Below, in pieces: positions 44,399-56,428 of a DNA stretch of 64,000 nucleotides. The stretch's first letter is position 1. Each line of letters begins with the position of its first letter. The stretch is from Pleurodeles waltl (Eukaryota; Chordata; Amphibia; Caudata; Salamandridae), in NCBI RefSeq assembly GCF_031143425.1, contig NC_090437.1, positions 843,337,978 to 843,401,977 on the forward strand. Direction: 5' to 3'. Both the position numbers and the translations under genes were made by a program. The notes beneath the pieces are model-generated. The model saw nothing but the letters and a program-made list of their open reading frames with translations, did not search any database and was not told the DNA's origin.

Positions 44399-44549
44399 CT
44401 TTACTGGATGCTTCATGAGTCGGGGAAGGCTGACATGACTCCAACTGCGTTTTTGCGCCATACTCCAACAGAAGATCCACACAACTAGCACTGCCTCTTG
44501 AGCATGCATTAAATAACGGAGTTACACCGTCAATTGTTGTAGCATTCAC
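44399..44549 (-). CDS. asb5: asb5 exon A: ankyrin repeats (first visible coding exon)
   Basis: The exon is 151 bp: 50 full codons plus one base. It opens in phase 0 after a ttttccag acceptor and ends at a G|gtacag donor. It encodes VNATTIDGVTPLFNACSRGS and then a helix pair reading ASCVDLLLEYGAK, followed by QLESCQPSPTHEASSK. TPLFNAC and TPLHxA-type cores are ankyrin-repeat signatures, and the order and spacing match the middle repeats of ASB5. It was too short and too split to be found as an open reading frame and was recovered from the genomic sequence just upstream of exon B. The intron to exon B is only 120 bp. The preceding intron is at least 19.4 kb. Identification rests on recognised family sequence; the exact human exon number is not asserted. 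Confidence 0.9.
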
Positions 44550-45019
44550 CTGGAAAATACCAGATGCATCAAGATAATTACTTTATACTGTCCTTTCCCT
44601 AAAACAAAATTAGTTTCACGGTAAAGTTGACTTTACATTTCAAGAGACGTTTGGACAGCATTTCCCTCTGTTGACTGACTTCTCTGCTCAATGTGATTGT
44701 TCATATATTGCCTGAAAGTAAGTTTGCTGTGATCGGTTTGAACGGTGCTACTGCAGTGCAGAACAGTTTTACCAGTTTCCAAAATTATACTCCACACTTT
44801 GGTTAAATGACTACCTTTCCTGAAACATCACAAGAAATACTCATGCAATGACATCTCCTCAACAATGCAAGACACACTTGCCCCCAAATACAGAACAAAT
44901 CATCTATGAAATAAGAAAATAATTCAACACTACGGAAAGGAGGGGACACAATCTTGAAGAACGATAGAAAAAACGCAAATCCAAGACCCTCAATATTAAA
45001 GTCCAGGAGAGGTTGCCTC
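44550..45019. other. asb5 intron upstream of exon A: no feature seen
   Basis: Only the acceptor of exon A (ttttccag complement at 44550-44557) is recognisable. Confidence 0.5.
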
Positions 45020-48000
45020 TTTTTTTAAATTATTTTTTATGAAACTGGATTTGGTCACAAACAGTTAAAAAAATAATAAATAAAAGATCATCATGGATAG
45101 TTGACAGTGTAAAGTGTACTTACATCTGATTAAGACCCCCCCCCCCCTTATTGCCTTTAAGCCTTAGGATGGCAGTCTCGGTTTCATATATCTGACAGAG
45201 AAGTGCCAACCATTCACACACCGCAGGGCGTGTCTGATAATCCATTCCCTGGCTATCCACAAGCGGGCAACTATAATTGCGATGGAGAAAACAGAGACTC
45301 GCGGGTCATCGTTGGCTTTGAATCCTAACATAATATTTCTTATAGATAGCTGAACATCAAGTTCTAGATGCCGGGATAACAGCAGAGCAATGTCAGGCCA
45401 GTGGCTATTGAAATGTGGACAGCTGGCAAACATGTGGATATTATCCACAGCATGCAGTCCATACCTTGGGCGCCTGCTGTTGTTGTGTTAATGTCAACCC
45501 ATTTATTAGTCTTCTCTGGTGTGCAGTACAGCATACAAAGAGTTTTACATTGCTTGACCTTCAAGCTAACTGAAATGAAAGAACAGTTTAATATTTCAAA
45601 AGTATTCGAGACGTCAGCTGCTTGGGTTTCTTAGCCAAATTGGAGACTCCACTTATGTGGTAAATTAGACAAGTCATCCTCTTTATGACTGCCTGTAATT
45701 CTATAGAGTTCTCCTAATTGTTAGTTTGCTGTTTGTACGGTAAATATATACCAAAATCTCGGGGTCGTTCAGTGAAGCACTGTAGGTAGAATTATGGAGC
45801 TGGTAGTGCTTAAGGAAAGTATATTGTAGGAGATTATTTAATGATTGTAGCGTAAAAACGTGAACAAGCCTTGATAGTTGTATAATTGCTCTACTGTTTT
45901 CAATCTACTACAGTACCATGACCTAGATGTTGCATCATGTAATGTAGGAGGAAAAGCAGATTGCGCCATATTGCTTCTTATGGTGTAAGAATGGACAAGA
46001 GGTATCTGGTATGCAAAGCATACATCACCCCAGATTTTACGAATATCTGTACCCATCTCAAAACATGCCCGCTTAAAACAGTTTGGATTGAAAACTCTAC
46101 ATAGCCAGAATTTCCAATCAGTCCCAAAGGCTATTTGATACACTAATGTATTGGAGTAAGGGTAAAGTCGGTAAGGAAGCACCTAATTCGTGATCTGAAT
46201 GCTACCCAAAATCCATCGGTTAGGAGGGAGCTTGATAAACTGAATATCACATCTGGCGGTGTTGTATCCTTAAATAAAACTGCTTATGATGACATTTAGT
46301 CGTCTGAACAAAGAATTGGGAACACGCAGTGGAACAGCATGATGGAGGTAGAGAAATACATTTCAACTATGTTGCAGCACCCTAAAATACTTATTGAGAG
46401 TTGAAAGCAAGCCTCCGTCTTTGCTATGCACTTGTGAAGTAGCTGCTAACCGTTTAGTCATATTATCTGATCGACCCTGCTAATGATTTTAATACCTAGT
46501 TAGGTGGCTGCTGGCAGGACCCCTGAGAATTTTTTATCAGTTGTGCAATTAAGCAGTGTTTGTGTTTTAGTAATTTAAGACTGTACCCGGAAACAGCCCC
46601 AAAGCTTTCTGCCTCAATTGAGATTTGTTCCATAGGTTGGGATGGGTCCATTGAGTACACAGCAATAGCATATGCACAGGTGTTGATTTGGATTTCCACC
46701 CCATTCAGTACTACCAGTAGACTCCGGGATTATAACAAGTTGTTGTGGATAATGCTCAACCTACAGGGTGAACAATAAAGAAGATAATATATACCCCGGC
46801 CCTGTACCCGTATATGTCCTGAACAAAGTTGCGTATAAAAATTGCGTGTCCGTATAAAATCAGTCTAGCCATTGTGTTCTGGCAGAGGCTCTGTACACAA
46901 TTAAACCATTTATCACCAATCCTATGCTGTAAATGGTTGACCATACATATACCCATGAGACTCGATCATCCAGGAGGATCATACCGACCAATCTCCCAAG
47001 AGAGTTAGCTGTATTGAATAAAGCAAAGGCAGAGTTTGTATGATTAATAGTGTCTCTGCCTGGGATAACCCTATGCTGTTGTGGGCACACCAGATCTTGT
47101 ATATCCACAGCAAGATATTTTAGCATCTGATATGATTAAGGAACTATGTCGATATGACCCTCCTTCTTTAGGTGCCTTCTCCTTTTGTTTCAGAAAAACC
47201 ATGATGTTAGTATTGTTCCAGGAATATGGAGTATCGCTGCTTTGACCACAACTAATAACAAAAGACATAAGTACAGGTGTAAGTAAATTTATGAATGTTT
47301 TGGAAAACTCAAGTGGTATGGAGTCGCTGCCTGCCACATTCCCTAACGGAAGGGACTTCATAGCCACCTCCAAGCCTAGCAGAGTAATATCATCCTCAAG
47401 AGTCCATGTCTGTGTTGGGCTCAGCTACTGGATGTTAATACTATGTAGATATTCATCTATTTTGTTCTGCTGTGGTGGCTGATAACTGCTGTTTAGATCT
47501 TTGTAAAAATCCATAACGTGATCAATATCACCTGGGAGTCAAAATGCTGTTTTCCCCACATAACCTTGTTTTGGTGCCTTTTTTCTGCACGCTTAAAACA
47601 CTACCAATTTTTACCTTATATTTGAATTGTGACACCCTGTTGGCCTTGTATGCTGCAGTGATCTTCTCCCTGTAGACACAAATGACACCACTACGGTATT
47701 CATCAACTAAAGATGTATCTTTCGATCACTAGGGTCTTTTTCCGAGATGGCCTGAGCATGATTCTGTTCCAATTTCCAAACTTCTAAGTGTAACTGATGT
47801 GTTCTCCAATGCTGAAGCTTGTTTTGTCTTAAAATGAATTGACTGCTTAGTTGGCCTATGTATATAAGCTTTCAAAGCATCCTAGACCACATTAGGGACC
47901 GAGGATCTTACAATGACAGCTATGAATTCTGTTAACAAGCTAATCATTCTTGTTTTATAATGCAGGTTTGTTAATAGTGATCGGGAAAAAATCCATCTGC

Positions 48001-49113
48001 CTTCTTCCTTATTAAAATCTGATGCTTGAAGGGCTACAAGTATAGGATTATGATCGCAGGTGATTATTCAAGTCATGTGAAATAAAAATGATATCAATCC
48101 TGGAATAGTGTTGATATGGTGCAGAGTCGTAGGTGTACTCCGGGCTATCCAGGTTAAGTGTCCTCCATCCGTCAACTAAACCCGGACTTGAGCTAGGTTC
48201 TTAATAGAATGCCTAGTTCTAATCATGCGAGGAGTTGCAGATCGGTTTATTTGACCTAGTTCATTATTCTAGATACAGTTGAAATCGCCTAATATTATCA
48301 GATCCCCAGGCCACCATTCCAAATCAAGGTTTAACATATCAAACATTATGAGATCATCTGTATTAGGGCCATACACAGCACAGATAGTATGTAATTCATG
48401 TTGAAATTTGAGCTGTGTGATTGCCCATCTGCTTTGTGGATCAGATAGAGTTTAACGGGTTTTAAATTCAAAATGTCGAGAACTTAGAAAGGCCATCCCA
48501 AAAATTGAGACATGTTGTGCACTGCAGACAATTATATCATAGCCCAGTTGCCTTAGGAGGGCCCTGTCTTTAGATGCTACATGGGTCTCAGTGAGGCACA
48601 ATACTGGCTTATAGACTGATCCTTCTTCCCTGACCATCTGTATTTCAGGAGGCAATTTAAAACAGCCACATTCCATTACATTATCTTAAACCAATGCAGT
48701 GTGTGTTGCTAAGCCTTCACCCTCTGGATCTATTGCTCTAGAAACATTGTGTCTCCCATGTATATGTAAATCTTTTTTCTCTGTTATGCATATCATTCTT
48801 TAAGTATGTCCAACAAACAAAAAACATAAGTCTAGTGACAATACCAATAAATTTTAACCATTAAACCCTAAGATACCTACCCTCATGTACTAATTTCCAC
48901 GCACACAGACTTAAACCACCCCACCCCTGCTTGTTTGGGGAAACAAATCAAGCCACCCCATTGGTTGCCAGCACTGGATGACATACTTCTGTGAATCCTA
49001 TCCCCACTCAACACATGAATTATACCTGCGGATATGTGTAGGCCTTAGAGGTAATAAAATATACACATACAAAGAATCCAAATACAGCCTATCAGATGTC
49101 AGCTATAACATAT
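45020..49113 (-). pseudogene. Ancient L1 ORF2 and 3' end (heavily decayed)
   Basis: Reading on the minus strand: an endonuclease piece at 48676-48452 (VLCLTETHVASKD); the RT start at 47373-47071 (AGSDSIPLEFSKTF, PYSWNNTNIMVFLK); the next part at 47126-46860 (QHRVIPGRDTINHT, LLDDRVSWVYVWST); the catalytic region at 46699-46496 (ICAYAIAVYSMDPS, where YADD has been lost); and the C-terminal region at 45448-45164 (HMFASCPHFNSHW). The order and spacing are those of a complete L1 ORF2 with many stops and shifts. An A/T-rich 3' end lies near 45020-45080. ORF1 lies beyond the nested LTRs, at 54.3-62.1 kb. Confidence 0.85.
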
Positions 49114-52100
49114 TGTAGGAAAGTATCATAATTCTTGGCATGTTACCCCCAATTTTACCTGCATGTCAGTATGTTTTTGCCTTTCTCACTGGGATCCTGC
49201 TGGTCAGGACCCCAGTGCTCATAGTTGTGGCCGAATGTGTGTCTTGTAAATAGTGCTTAACTGTGTCACTGAGGCTCTGCTAATCAGAACCTCAGTGATT
49301 ACGCTCTCTGTGCTTTTAAATTTGTCACTATAGGCTAGTGGCTTCCTTTACCAATTTCAATTGGCACACTGGACCCCCCTTATAAGTCCCTAGTATATGG
49401 TACTGTTAGACTTTTCATCCTTGGCTTGGTCTCCCTTAACTTTTTGCCTCTGTTTCCCAGGTTGTTGATGTGTGCTGGACTCTGATTTTGCTGTTTTTAT
49501 TACTCTGGGCACTTTACCATTGCTAACCAGTGCTAAAGTACAAAGTGCTCCTTTACAAAATGTGTGTGTAACTGGCTTATCCATGATTGGCATACTTGAT
49601 TTATTAGTAAGTCCCTAGTACAGTGCACTAGAGGTGCCCAAGGCCTGTAAATCAAATGCTACTAGTGGGCCTGCATCCCTCTTTGTGCCACCCAAATAAG
49701 TAGCTCTGTAATCACGTTTCAGACTTGCCACTGCAGTGCCTGTGTATGCAGTTTTAACTGTAAATTCGACTTAGCAAGTGTACCCACTTGCCTGGCCTAA
49801 ATCTTCCGTTTTCGTATATCAGACACCCCTAAGGTAGGCCCTAGGTAGCCCCAAGGGCAGGGTGCAGTGTATGGTTAAGGTAGGACATATAGTAATGTGT
49901 TTTATATGTCCTGACAGTGAAATACTGCTAAATTCGTTTTTCCCTGCTGCAAGGCCTGTCCCTCTAATAGGTTAACATGAGTGCTACCTTTAAATCTGAT
50001 TAAAATGTAGATTCCCTTTGGGAGCGGATAGACATGGAGTTTGGGGTCTCTGAGCTCACAATTTAAAAATACATATTTTACTAAAGCTGATTTTGAGATT
50101 GTGTGTTTGAGAATCCCACTTTTAGAAAGTGAGCATTTTCTTGCTTATACCATTTCTGTGACTCTGCTTGTTTGTGGATTCCTTGTCTGGGTCAGTTTGA
50201 CAGTTGGGCTGGTTGCACCTGACACTAGACAGTGACACAAAGGGAGCTGGGGTGTAGTCTGCATGTCCTGATGAGCCCTCTGTGCTAGGAGGGAGGGGAG
50301 GAGTGGTCACTCACACCAGAAAGGGCTGTGCCTGCCCTCACACAATGCAGTCTCCAACCCCCTGGTGTGTGTCTGGGGCCTGGCCTGGGCAAGGCAGGAT
50401 TTCACATTCAAGTGAGACTTTGCTTTGAAGTAGGCCTACTTTAAAGGAGACATTGGGTATAAGAAAGGCACCCAAAACCACAGACTTGAGAACACAGACT
50501 TGAGAACACTCCTGGAAACCAAGAGGAGCCTCTGTCTGGAAAAGAGCTGGAGAGCTGAGGAAGAAGAGCTGCCCTGCCTGTGACTGTGCTTTGTGGAGCC
50601 ATCTTGCAGTTGCTGCTTCTGCCAGAGTAAGAGGGCAAAGACTGGACTTTGTGTGCCTTCCATCTTGTGAAGATCTCCAAGGGCTTGATTTAGAGCTTGC
50701 CTCCTGTTGTTTGAAGTCTCAGGGACAGCAAAGACTTCTCCCTGCCAGCACCTGGAGTCTCTGGAAAGACTCCTACTCTGCCAAGTGGCGCTCATCCTAT
50801 TCCTGGGACCCTGAAAGGAGAAGCTGGCAGCCTAAGAGGAAGAAATCCACGCACAGAATGCCGTGCGGGGAAAAAACTTGATGCAACTCCGATCAGCGGC
50901 TGAAAAATCGAGGCACTGCCGGCTCTGCGGCTGAAAATCAACGCTCGCCTGCAACACGACCCGAAGATCGACACACGGAGCTGGGGAAACTACTACTAGC
51001 TGCGTGGTTTTCGGATTATCGCTGGATTTCCGATGCAAGCACCACTGGGCGTGTAAAAACAACACAAGGCCTGCCCAGACTCGAGAGTGCTGACCGGATC
51101 AACGCATCGTTCTCCTGCGGAGAGATGAAACAAAGTGCCCGACCCAACGATAGGAGAATCGACGAAAGGTCTCACTCGTGAGTGAAATCGACACATCGCA
51201 AGCCCTTTCTGACACACACTTGCCCGTGCAGGGTTATTTTTGATGCACCCAAGGTACATTTTCACGCTAACAGTGTTAGTGTGTGTTTAAAACTACATGA
51301 AGACTCTTTTTGCTTTTTAATTGATAACTTGACTTGTGTATTGTGGATTTTTGACGTTTTGGTCCTGTTTTGTTTAGATAAATATTTCCTATTTTTCTAA
51401 ACCTGTGTTGTGTCATTTTGTGGTGATTTCATCAAGTTACTGTGTGTGTTGGTACAAATACTTTACACCTAGCACTCTGAAGTTAAGCCTACTGCTCGTG
51501 CCAAACTACCAAAGGGGGTAAGCAGGGGATAGCTGAGGGTGATTCTCTTTTACCTTGACTAGAGTGAGGGCCCTTGCTTGGACAGGGGGTAACCTGACTG
51601 CCAACCAAAGACCCCATTTCTAACAGGTACCTAGGTACCCAGGGCATTGGGGTTCCATGAGATCCTTATAGACCTCAGCATTTCTTTTGCCACCCATAAG
51701 AAGCTCAGATAAACCCTTTCACAGGACTGCCACTGCAGCCTGCGTGAAATAGTGCACACGTTATTTCACAGCCATTTTCACTGCACGTAAGTAACTTATA
51801 AGTCACCTATAGGTCTAACCTTCATTTACTGAAGGCTAGGTGCAAAGTTACTAAGTGTGAGGGCACCCTTGCACTAGCAAAGGTGCCCCCAGGGAGTCCA
51901 GGGCCAATTTCCCGGACTTTGTGAGTGCGGGGGCACCATTACACACGTGCACTACACATAGGCCAATACCTATATGTAGCTTCACAATGGTAACCCCCGA
52001 AAATGGCCATGTAAGGTGTCTAAGATCATGGAATTGCCCCCCATTCCAAATCTGGTATTGAGGAGCCACTTCCATGCATCCTGGGGGCTCCACCATGGAC

Positions 52101-54313
52101 CCCCAGTACTGCCAAACCAGCTCTCTGAGGCTTGCACTGCAGCTACAGCTGCTGCCACCTCACAGACAGGGTTCTGCCCTCCTGGGGTCTGAGCAGCTCA
52201 GTCCCAGGAAGGCAGAACAAAGCATTTCCTTTCAGAGGAGGTCGTTACACCTCCTCCCTTCGGAAATAGATGTTACAGGGTGGGGAGGGGTAGCCTCCCA
52301 CAACCTCTGGAAATGCTTTGAAGGGCACAGATGGTCCCCTATTTGCATAAGTCAGTCTACACTGGTTCAGGGACCCACAGTCCCTGCTCTGGTGCCAAAC
52401 TGGACAAGGGAAAGGGGAGTGACCACTCCCCTGTCCATCACCACCCCAGGGGTGGTGCACAAAGCTCCTCCAGTGTGACCCAGACTTCAGCCATCTTGTT
52501 TTCCACGCTGTGGGTGCACTCTGGAGGCCTCTGAGTGGCCAGTGCCAGCAGGTGACATCAGAGACCCCTCCTGATAGGTCCATACCTGATAGGATAGCCA
52601 ATCCCCCTCTCAAGGCTATTTAGGCTCTCTCCTGCGGGGTTCTCTTCAGATTCTACTTGCAAGTTTCCAGCTGGAATCCTCTGCAACTACTATTTCATCC
52701 TCTGACCTCGGATCGAGCGCAGACTGCTCCAGGAATCGCTGTAACAGCAACAAAGTATCAAGAAGGGCTACTTTTCCTCTTCTACTTCAGCTCCAGCCAG
52801 CAACTGCAACAGTTTCCACAGTGTGCACGCTCTGGGGTCTCCCTGTCTTCACCCTGCACCAGAAGGACCGAAGAAATCTCCTGTGGAGTGATATAGTCAC
52901 TTCCCTGCTCTTGCAACTCTTGCGCATTCTAAGTTGACAACCGGTTCTCTTGGACTCCTCTCCTGGCAACGAGTGTGCTCCTTGGAACACAGGTGTTGGA
53001 CCCCTTCGACACAGCCTGTCCTAAGGTCCTGCTGTCCAAATTTGGAGGAGGTGAGAGCTTGCCTTCCCCGTTTGCGACAGTACCCCTGCGCACCGCATCA
53101 TTTTCACCTCCTGAGGCCTCTGTGTGCTATTTGCAAGAATCCTTCGTGCACAGACTGGGCCAGTCCCCAGCACTCTATCCTGTGATGCTCAACTTGCTGA
53201 GTTGTCCTCCGGCGGCGAGGGACCTTCCTTTGTAGTGCTGCAACAACCGCAATTTGCACCTTCTTTGTCCCCGTGTCCTGGGACCTCCGTGGGTACTGCC
53301 TGGTCATCTGTGGGTTTCCACCAGTGTAGGGAGCCCCCTCTGCCTCCTCAGTCCGAGTTGAGGCCCACAGGTCCCTCCTGGGTCCAGGCAGTGCCACTTT
53401 GATGAAATCTGCGACTTTGCTTGAACCAAAGCTTGTTGGACGAATCCAGCGCCGAAACTCTCCTCCATCCAACATCTCTTCGTGGGACATCCATTGCATC
53501 ACTCAGGAACCCACAGCCATCTTCCTTTGGTGCATTTCTGCAGTCTTCGTCCAACCGGGGACTCTTCTTTTGCACCCTCTTCTAGGTTGGCAGGGGCTCC
53601 TGTCCTTCCTGGAATTTCTTCCTACTTCTGGACTTGGTCTCCTCTCTTTGCAGGTCTTCCGGTCCAGGAATCCACCATTTGTTGTTTGCCATCTTGCATG
53701 GTTCTTGCAATAACTCTAATCACGACTTGTAGTGTGTCCTAAGGAAACTTGCAGTACTTTACTCCTATTTTCCTGGGCTCTGGGGTGGGGTATTTTACTC
53801 ACCTTTGTGGTCTTCTTACTCTCGCAGTGATTCTCTACACTTGTCTAGGGGGGAATTTGTGATTCGCATTCCACTTTCTTAGTATATGGTTTGTGTTGCC
53901 CCTAGACCTGTTTTCTCCTATTCCATTCTATAGCATTTCCTATTGTTTGCACTATCCTATGTCTAATTACTTACCTTATTTTGGTGTCTAGTGTACATAG
54001 TGTGTATAATACTTACCTCCAGAAGGAGTATTGCCTCTAAGATATGTTTGGCCTTGTGTCACCCAAATAAACTACATTTATTTTTGGTAACACTGAGTAT
54101 TGTCTTTACTTGTGTATAAGTACTGTGTAACTATAAGTGGTATTGAAGGAGCTTTGCATGTCTCCTAGTTCAGCCTAAGCTGCTCTGCTATAGCTACTTC
54201 TATCAGCCTAAGCTGCTAGAAGACTACTACATTTCACTAATAAGGGATAACTGGTCCTGGTACAAGATGTAAGTACCCAAGGTACCCACTACAAACCAGG
54301 ACAGCCTCCTACA
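49114..54313 (+). mobile_element. Outer long solo LTR (copy E), ~2.97 kb net, interrupted
   Basis: It starts TGTAGGAAAG and ends CCTCCTACA, with direct CATAT copies at 49109-49113 and 54314-54318. Removing the inner LTR and one GGTAC copy leaves a continuous 2,973-bp element in which aagtccctagtatatggtac joins ctaggtacccagggcattgg. There is no gag-pol. Orientation is nominal, taken from TG...CA. A aaataaa signal lies near 54066. It split the ancient L1 between ORF1 and ORF2. Confidence 0.85.
49404..51625 (+). mobile_element. Inner long solo LTR (copy B), 2,222 bp
   Basis: It starts TGTTAGACTTTTCATCC and ends CCATTTCTAACA, flanked by GGTAC at 49399-49403 and 51626-51630. The 5-bp duplication and TG...CA ends are retrovirus-type integration marks. 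It is the best-bordered member of the family that includes copy A. It sits inside copy E. Confidence 0.9.
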
Positions 54314-54318
54314 CATAT

Positions 54319-55757
54319 AAAATATCAAATACATCATCAGGCATAAACGTCTAGCAAAAGTCTTCACTTTGCCTCCGCAATGCTACTGCTCGGTTAAGCT
54401 CTGCCAAGCAACCCATTCTGCTCTCACTGCTTTTACAATTGCCAGATCACTGCAACTCCTTCTGTGTAGAAAATCCATGTTTTACCACTAAGCTGAATTT
54501 TTAAGCAAGCAGACAGCTGGAGGAACACCTGAGCCCCGGCCACTTTCAGATAGTCGGTCATTTGTCGCAGCCTCCACCTTCAGTCCATAGTCAGCTTGCA
54601 GACGTAAGAGTGCAAATGGAAGGACATCAAGGCCACAATTACTGGTGTAGATGGTTGTGCGTTTTAAATAGATTGCCTGATGCAGGAGAAAGTTCCCAAT
54701 GTAGATCAGAATTGGAGGGGGCCTGGTTCTCTTGCCATCAGTTTGACACCTGCGGCACCAATGAAGATCAGGAACTGGTGTGTATGCAGGATCTGACAAG
54801 TCAGGTCCCAGTCCAACAGGTCAGGGAAGGCAAGCTAAGACAACTGGATAATGTACTGGCAAGGGTCCCCTTAAAGATTCTCAGCACCCTAAGACAAAGT
54901 TTGCCGTTTTCCAAGTCCTCCAACTTGGACTGAACCAATCAGAGCTGGCCCTCATGCTCTCTGACTGCCCTTGATGTAAATGTGGTACACTGAGTGTCAG
55001 CCACACTGAAGCTGAAGCTTGAGAACCATGTTAGCCACTGAGGAAACTTTCCTAGCCATGCTCGATAGTGTTTGCTGTAGCCAAAGGTTACCAGCCCTAA
55101 CCTGAGTGTTGTGCTTCGACATTTCACAGAGATGAGTTTAGATGAGCTGGACAATAGTGGCAAGCCAAGGCTCAGGGTTATCAATTGTACAATTAGTAGA
55201 GTCCATCAACTCACCCCCTGAAGTTTGGGGTTGATATTCAGGGTTAGCAATCTGAGGGTTCATAGGGGAGGATTAGCCCTGATCATGTGCACCCTACATG
55301 CCTCTGTTACAGATACTGGTATGGCCATCAACAACCTCCTGTCAAGTAGACTGTTCAAGGGTACGTAGCTCCCTCCTACCCATGGAGGTATTCATCTCCT
55401 TTATCATTTCACATGCACCCAATGTAGGCTGTCCTTGTAGCTTGGAAATCATTTTTGTAATAACTGCACCCTTAGTTGAGCACCTATTAATTTTTAGTAT
55501 TTTAATGGCCCATTGCCATATTGCACTCTCCTTGGGACCTGCACTCTTCACAGTGATACCAGCAGCAATTGAAGAATTGGCAGATAGATCTTCATAGTCC
55601 GACAGAAGTACAGCACCATTTTGCAAGCACTGACCACTTTGCCCAGTGGTCAAAGAATTCATAACGTTACTGAAATCTGCTCCTGAGCTGTAGTTACTAT
55701 AGTCATGTCAGTCATATGTAAGAGCTGAGTGGCAGAATTTGTTTTATCAACCTCCTG
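54319..55757 (-). pseudogene. Ancient L1 ORF1, distal part (decayed)
   Basis: On the minus strand, 55662-55342 is an open stretch leading into a coiled-coil-like segment. At about 54936-54860 the phrase SKLEDLENGKLCLRVLRIF matches the LEDLENRxRRNNLRVxGxP start of the L1 ORF1 RRM. Further on, 54799-54488 contains LLRLQADYGLKVEAATNDRL, which fits the C-terminal domain. This places ORF1 directly upstream of the ORF2 remnant once the LTR insertion is removed. Confidence 0.7.
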
Positions 55758-55966
55758 AAGAACGAGTTACTTACCTTCGGTAACGAATTTTCTGGTGGAT
55801 ACATTACCTACCTGTGAATTCCTCACCTAATGAATACTCCCATGGCGCCAGCATTCGACGGAAATCTTCTTCCCAGCTTCTGCACGTCGACGTCACATTA
55901 GCCCACGCGACGCTGTCTGACGTCATACAGGCAATAAGAGGTCCTCGCCGACGTGCCGACGTCAGT
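55758..55966. repeat. DIRS left inverted terminal repeat
   Basis: The sequence running inward from gaacgagttacttacc through cctcacctaatgaatactcc and gaggtcctcgccgacgtgcc to gacgtcagt is the inverted match of the right terminal repeat. It contains a perfect CRE octamer, tgacgtca, at 55918-55925. Confidence 0.9.
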
Positions 55967-56274
55967 ACCAACATTTTTTACGTGCATGAGAACAATAACC
56001 CTATGCAATGAGAGATCAAGGCAACATCTGATAACATTGTAAAGTACACAACATTTCCATGAAAAGGCCATAGATTTAATAGGACTCTTGTTTCTTTCTA
56101 AAACAAAACATTTATATATATCAAATATGCATATACGCAAGGAAATATATACATATATATACATGAACAAGTATCCATATATACAAAATCTATTACACCC
56201 CCAAAGACCAAGAGGAGCACACTCAAGGATTACTTGGTTAGACCAGACAGGCAACGGGGAGGCGGGTGGGACCG
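55967..56274. other. DIRS 3' non-coding segment between terminal repeat and internal complementary region
   Basis: AT-rich, with tatata-type runs near 56110-56165. No coding features. Confidence 0.6.
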
Positions 56275-56395
56275 TGAGGAATCCACAGGTAGCTAATGTA
56301 TCCACCAGAAAAGTCGTTATCGAAGGTAAGTAACTCGTTCTTCTGATGGATACAACTACCTGGGGATTCCTCACCTAATGAATAGAGTCCCAAAG
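56275..56395. repeat. DIRS internal complementary region
   Basis: Read as the reverse complement, this region is the right outer end (attaggtgaggaatccccag ... tccatcag) directly joined to the left outer end (aagaacgagttacttacc ... ctggtggatacatta). That is the sequence of a circle junction, as the DIRS replication model requires. Confidence 0.85.
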
Positions 56396-56428
56396 CAGTA
56401 CCGCACTCGGTGGTGGGTACCTGTATGG

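Larger units (their letters stand above)
6270..44549 (-). other. asb5: asb5 locus, 3' portion (four coding exons plus 3' UTR)
   Basis: This span links the four exons listed separately. All lie on the minus strand, have canonical GT/AG borders and join in frame: phase 0 start, then 1, 1 and 1 at the three junctions. Together they encode 207 residues plus a stop. That matches the C-terminal two thirds of vertebrate ASB5, which is about 330 residues long with six ankyrin repeats and a C-terminal SOCS box. ASB proteins are substrate receptors of Elongin B/C-Cullin5 ubiquitin ligases; the ankyrin stack binds the target and the SOCS box binds the ligase. ASB5 over ASB9 or ASB11 is chosen from the GIDVDQ and HLGTPLY segments, the FGADINAKNT segment and the SOCS box ending in FLQYR. 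Upstream exons must lie above position 64000, because no matching exon was seen between 44550 and the window end. Confidence 0.9.

Noticed and set aside
45137..45148. Poly-C run as a functional site
   Set aside because: A single homopolymer next to an L1 3' end, most likely slippage or assembly noise.
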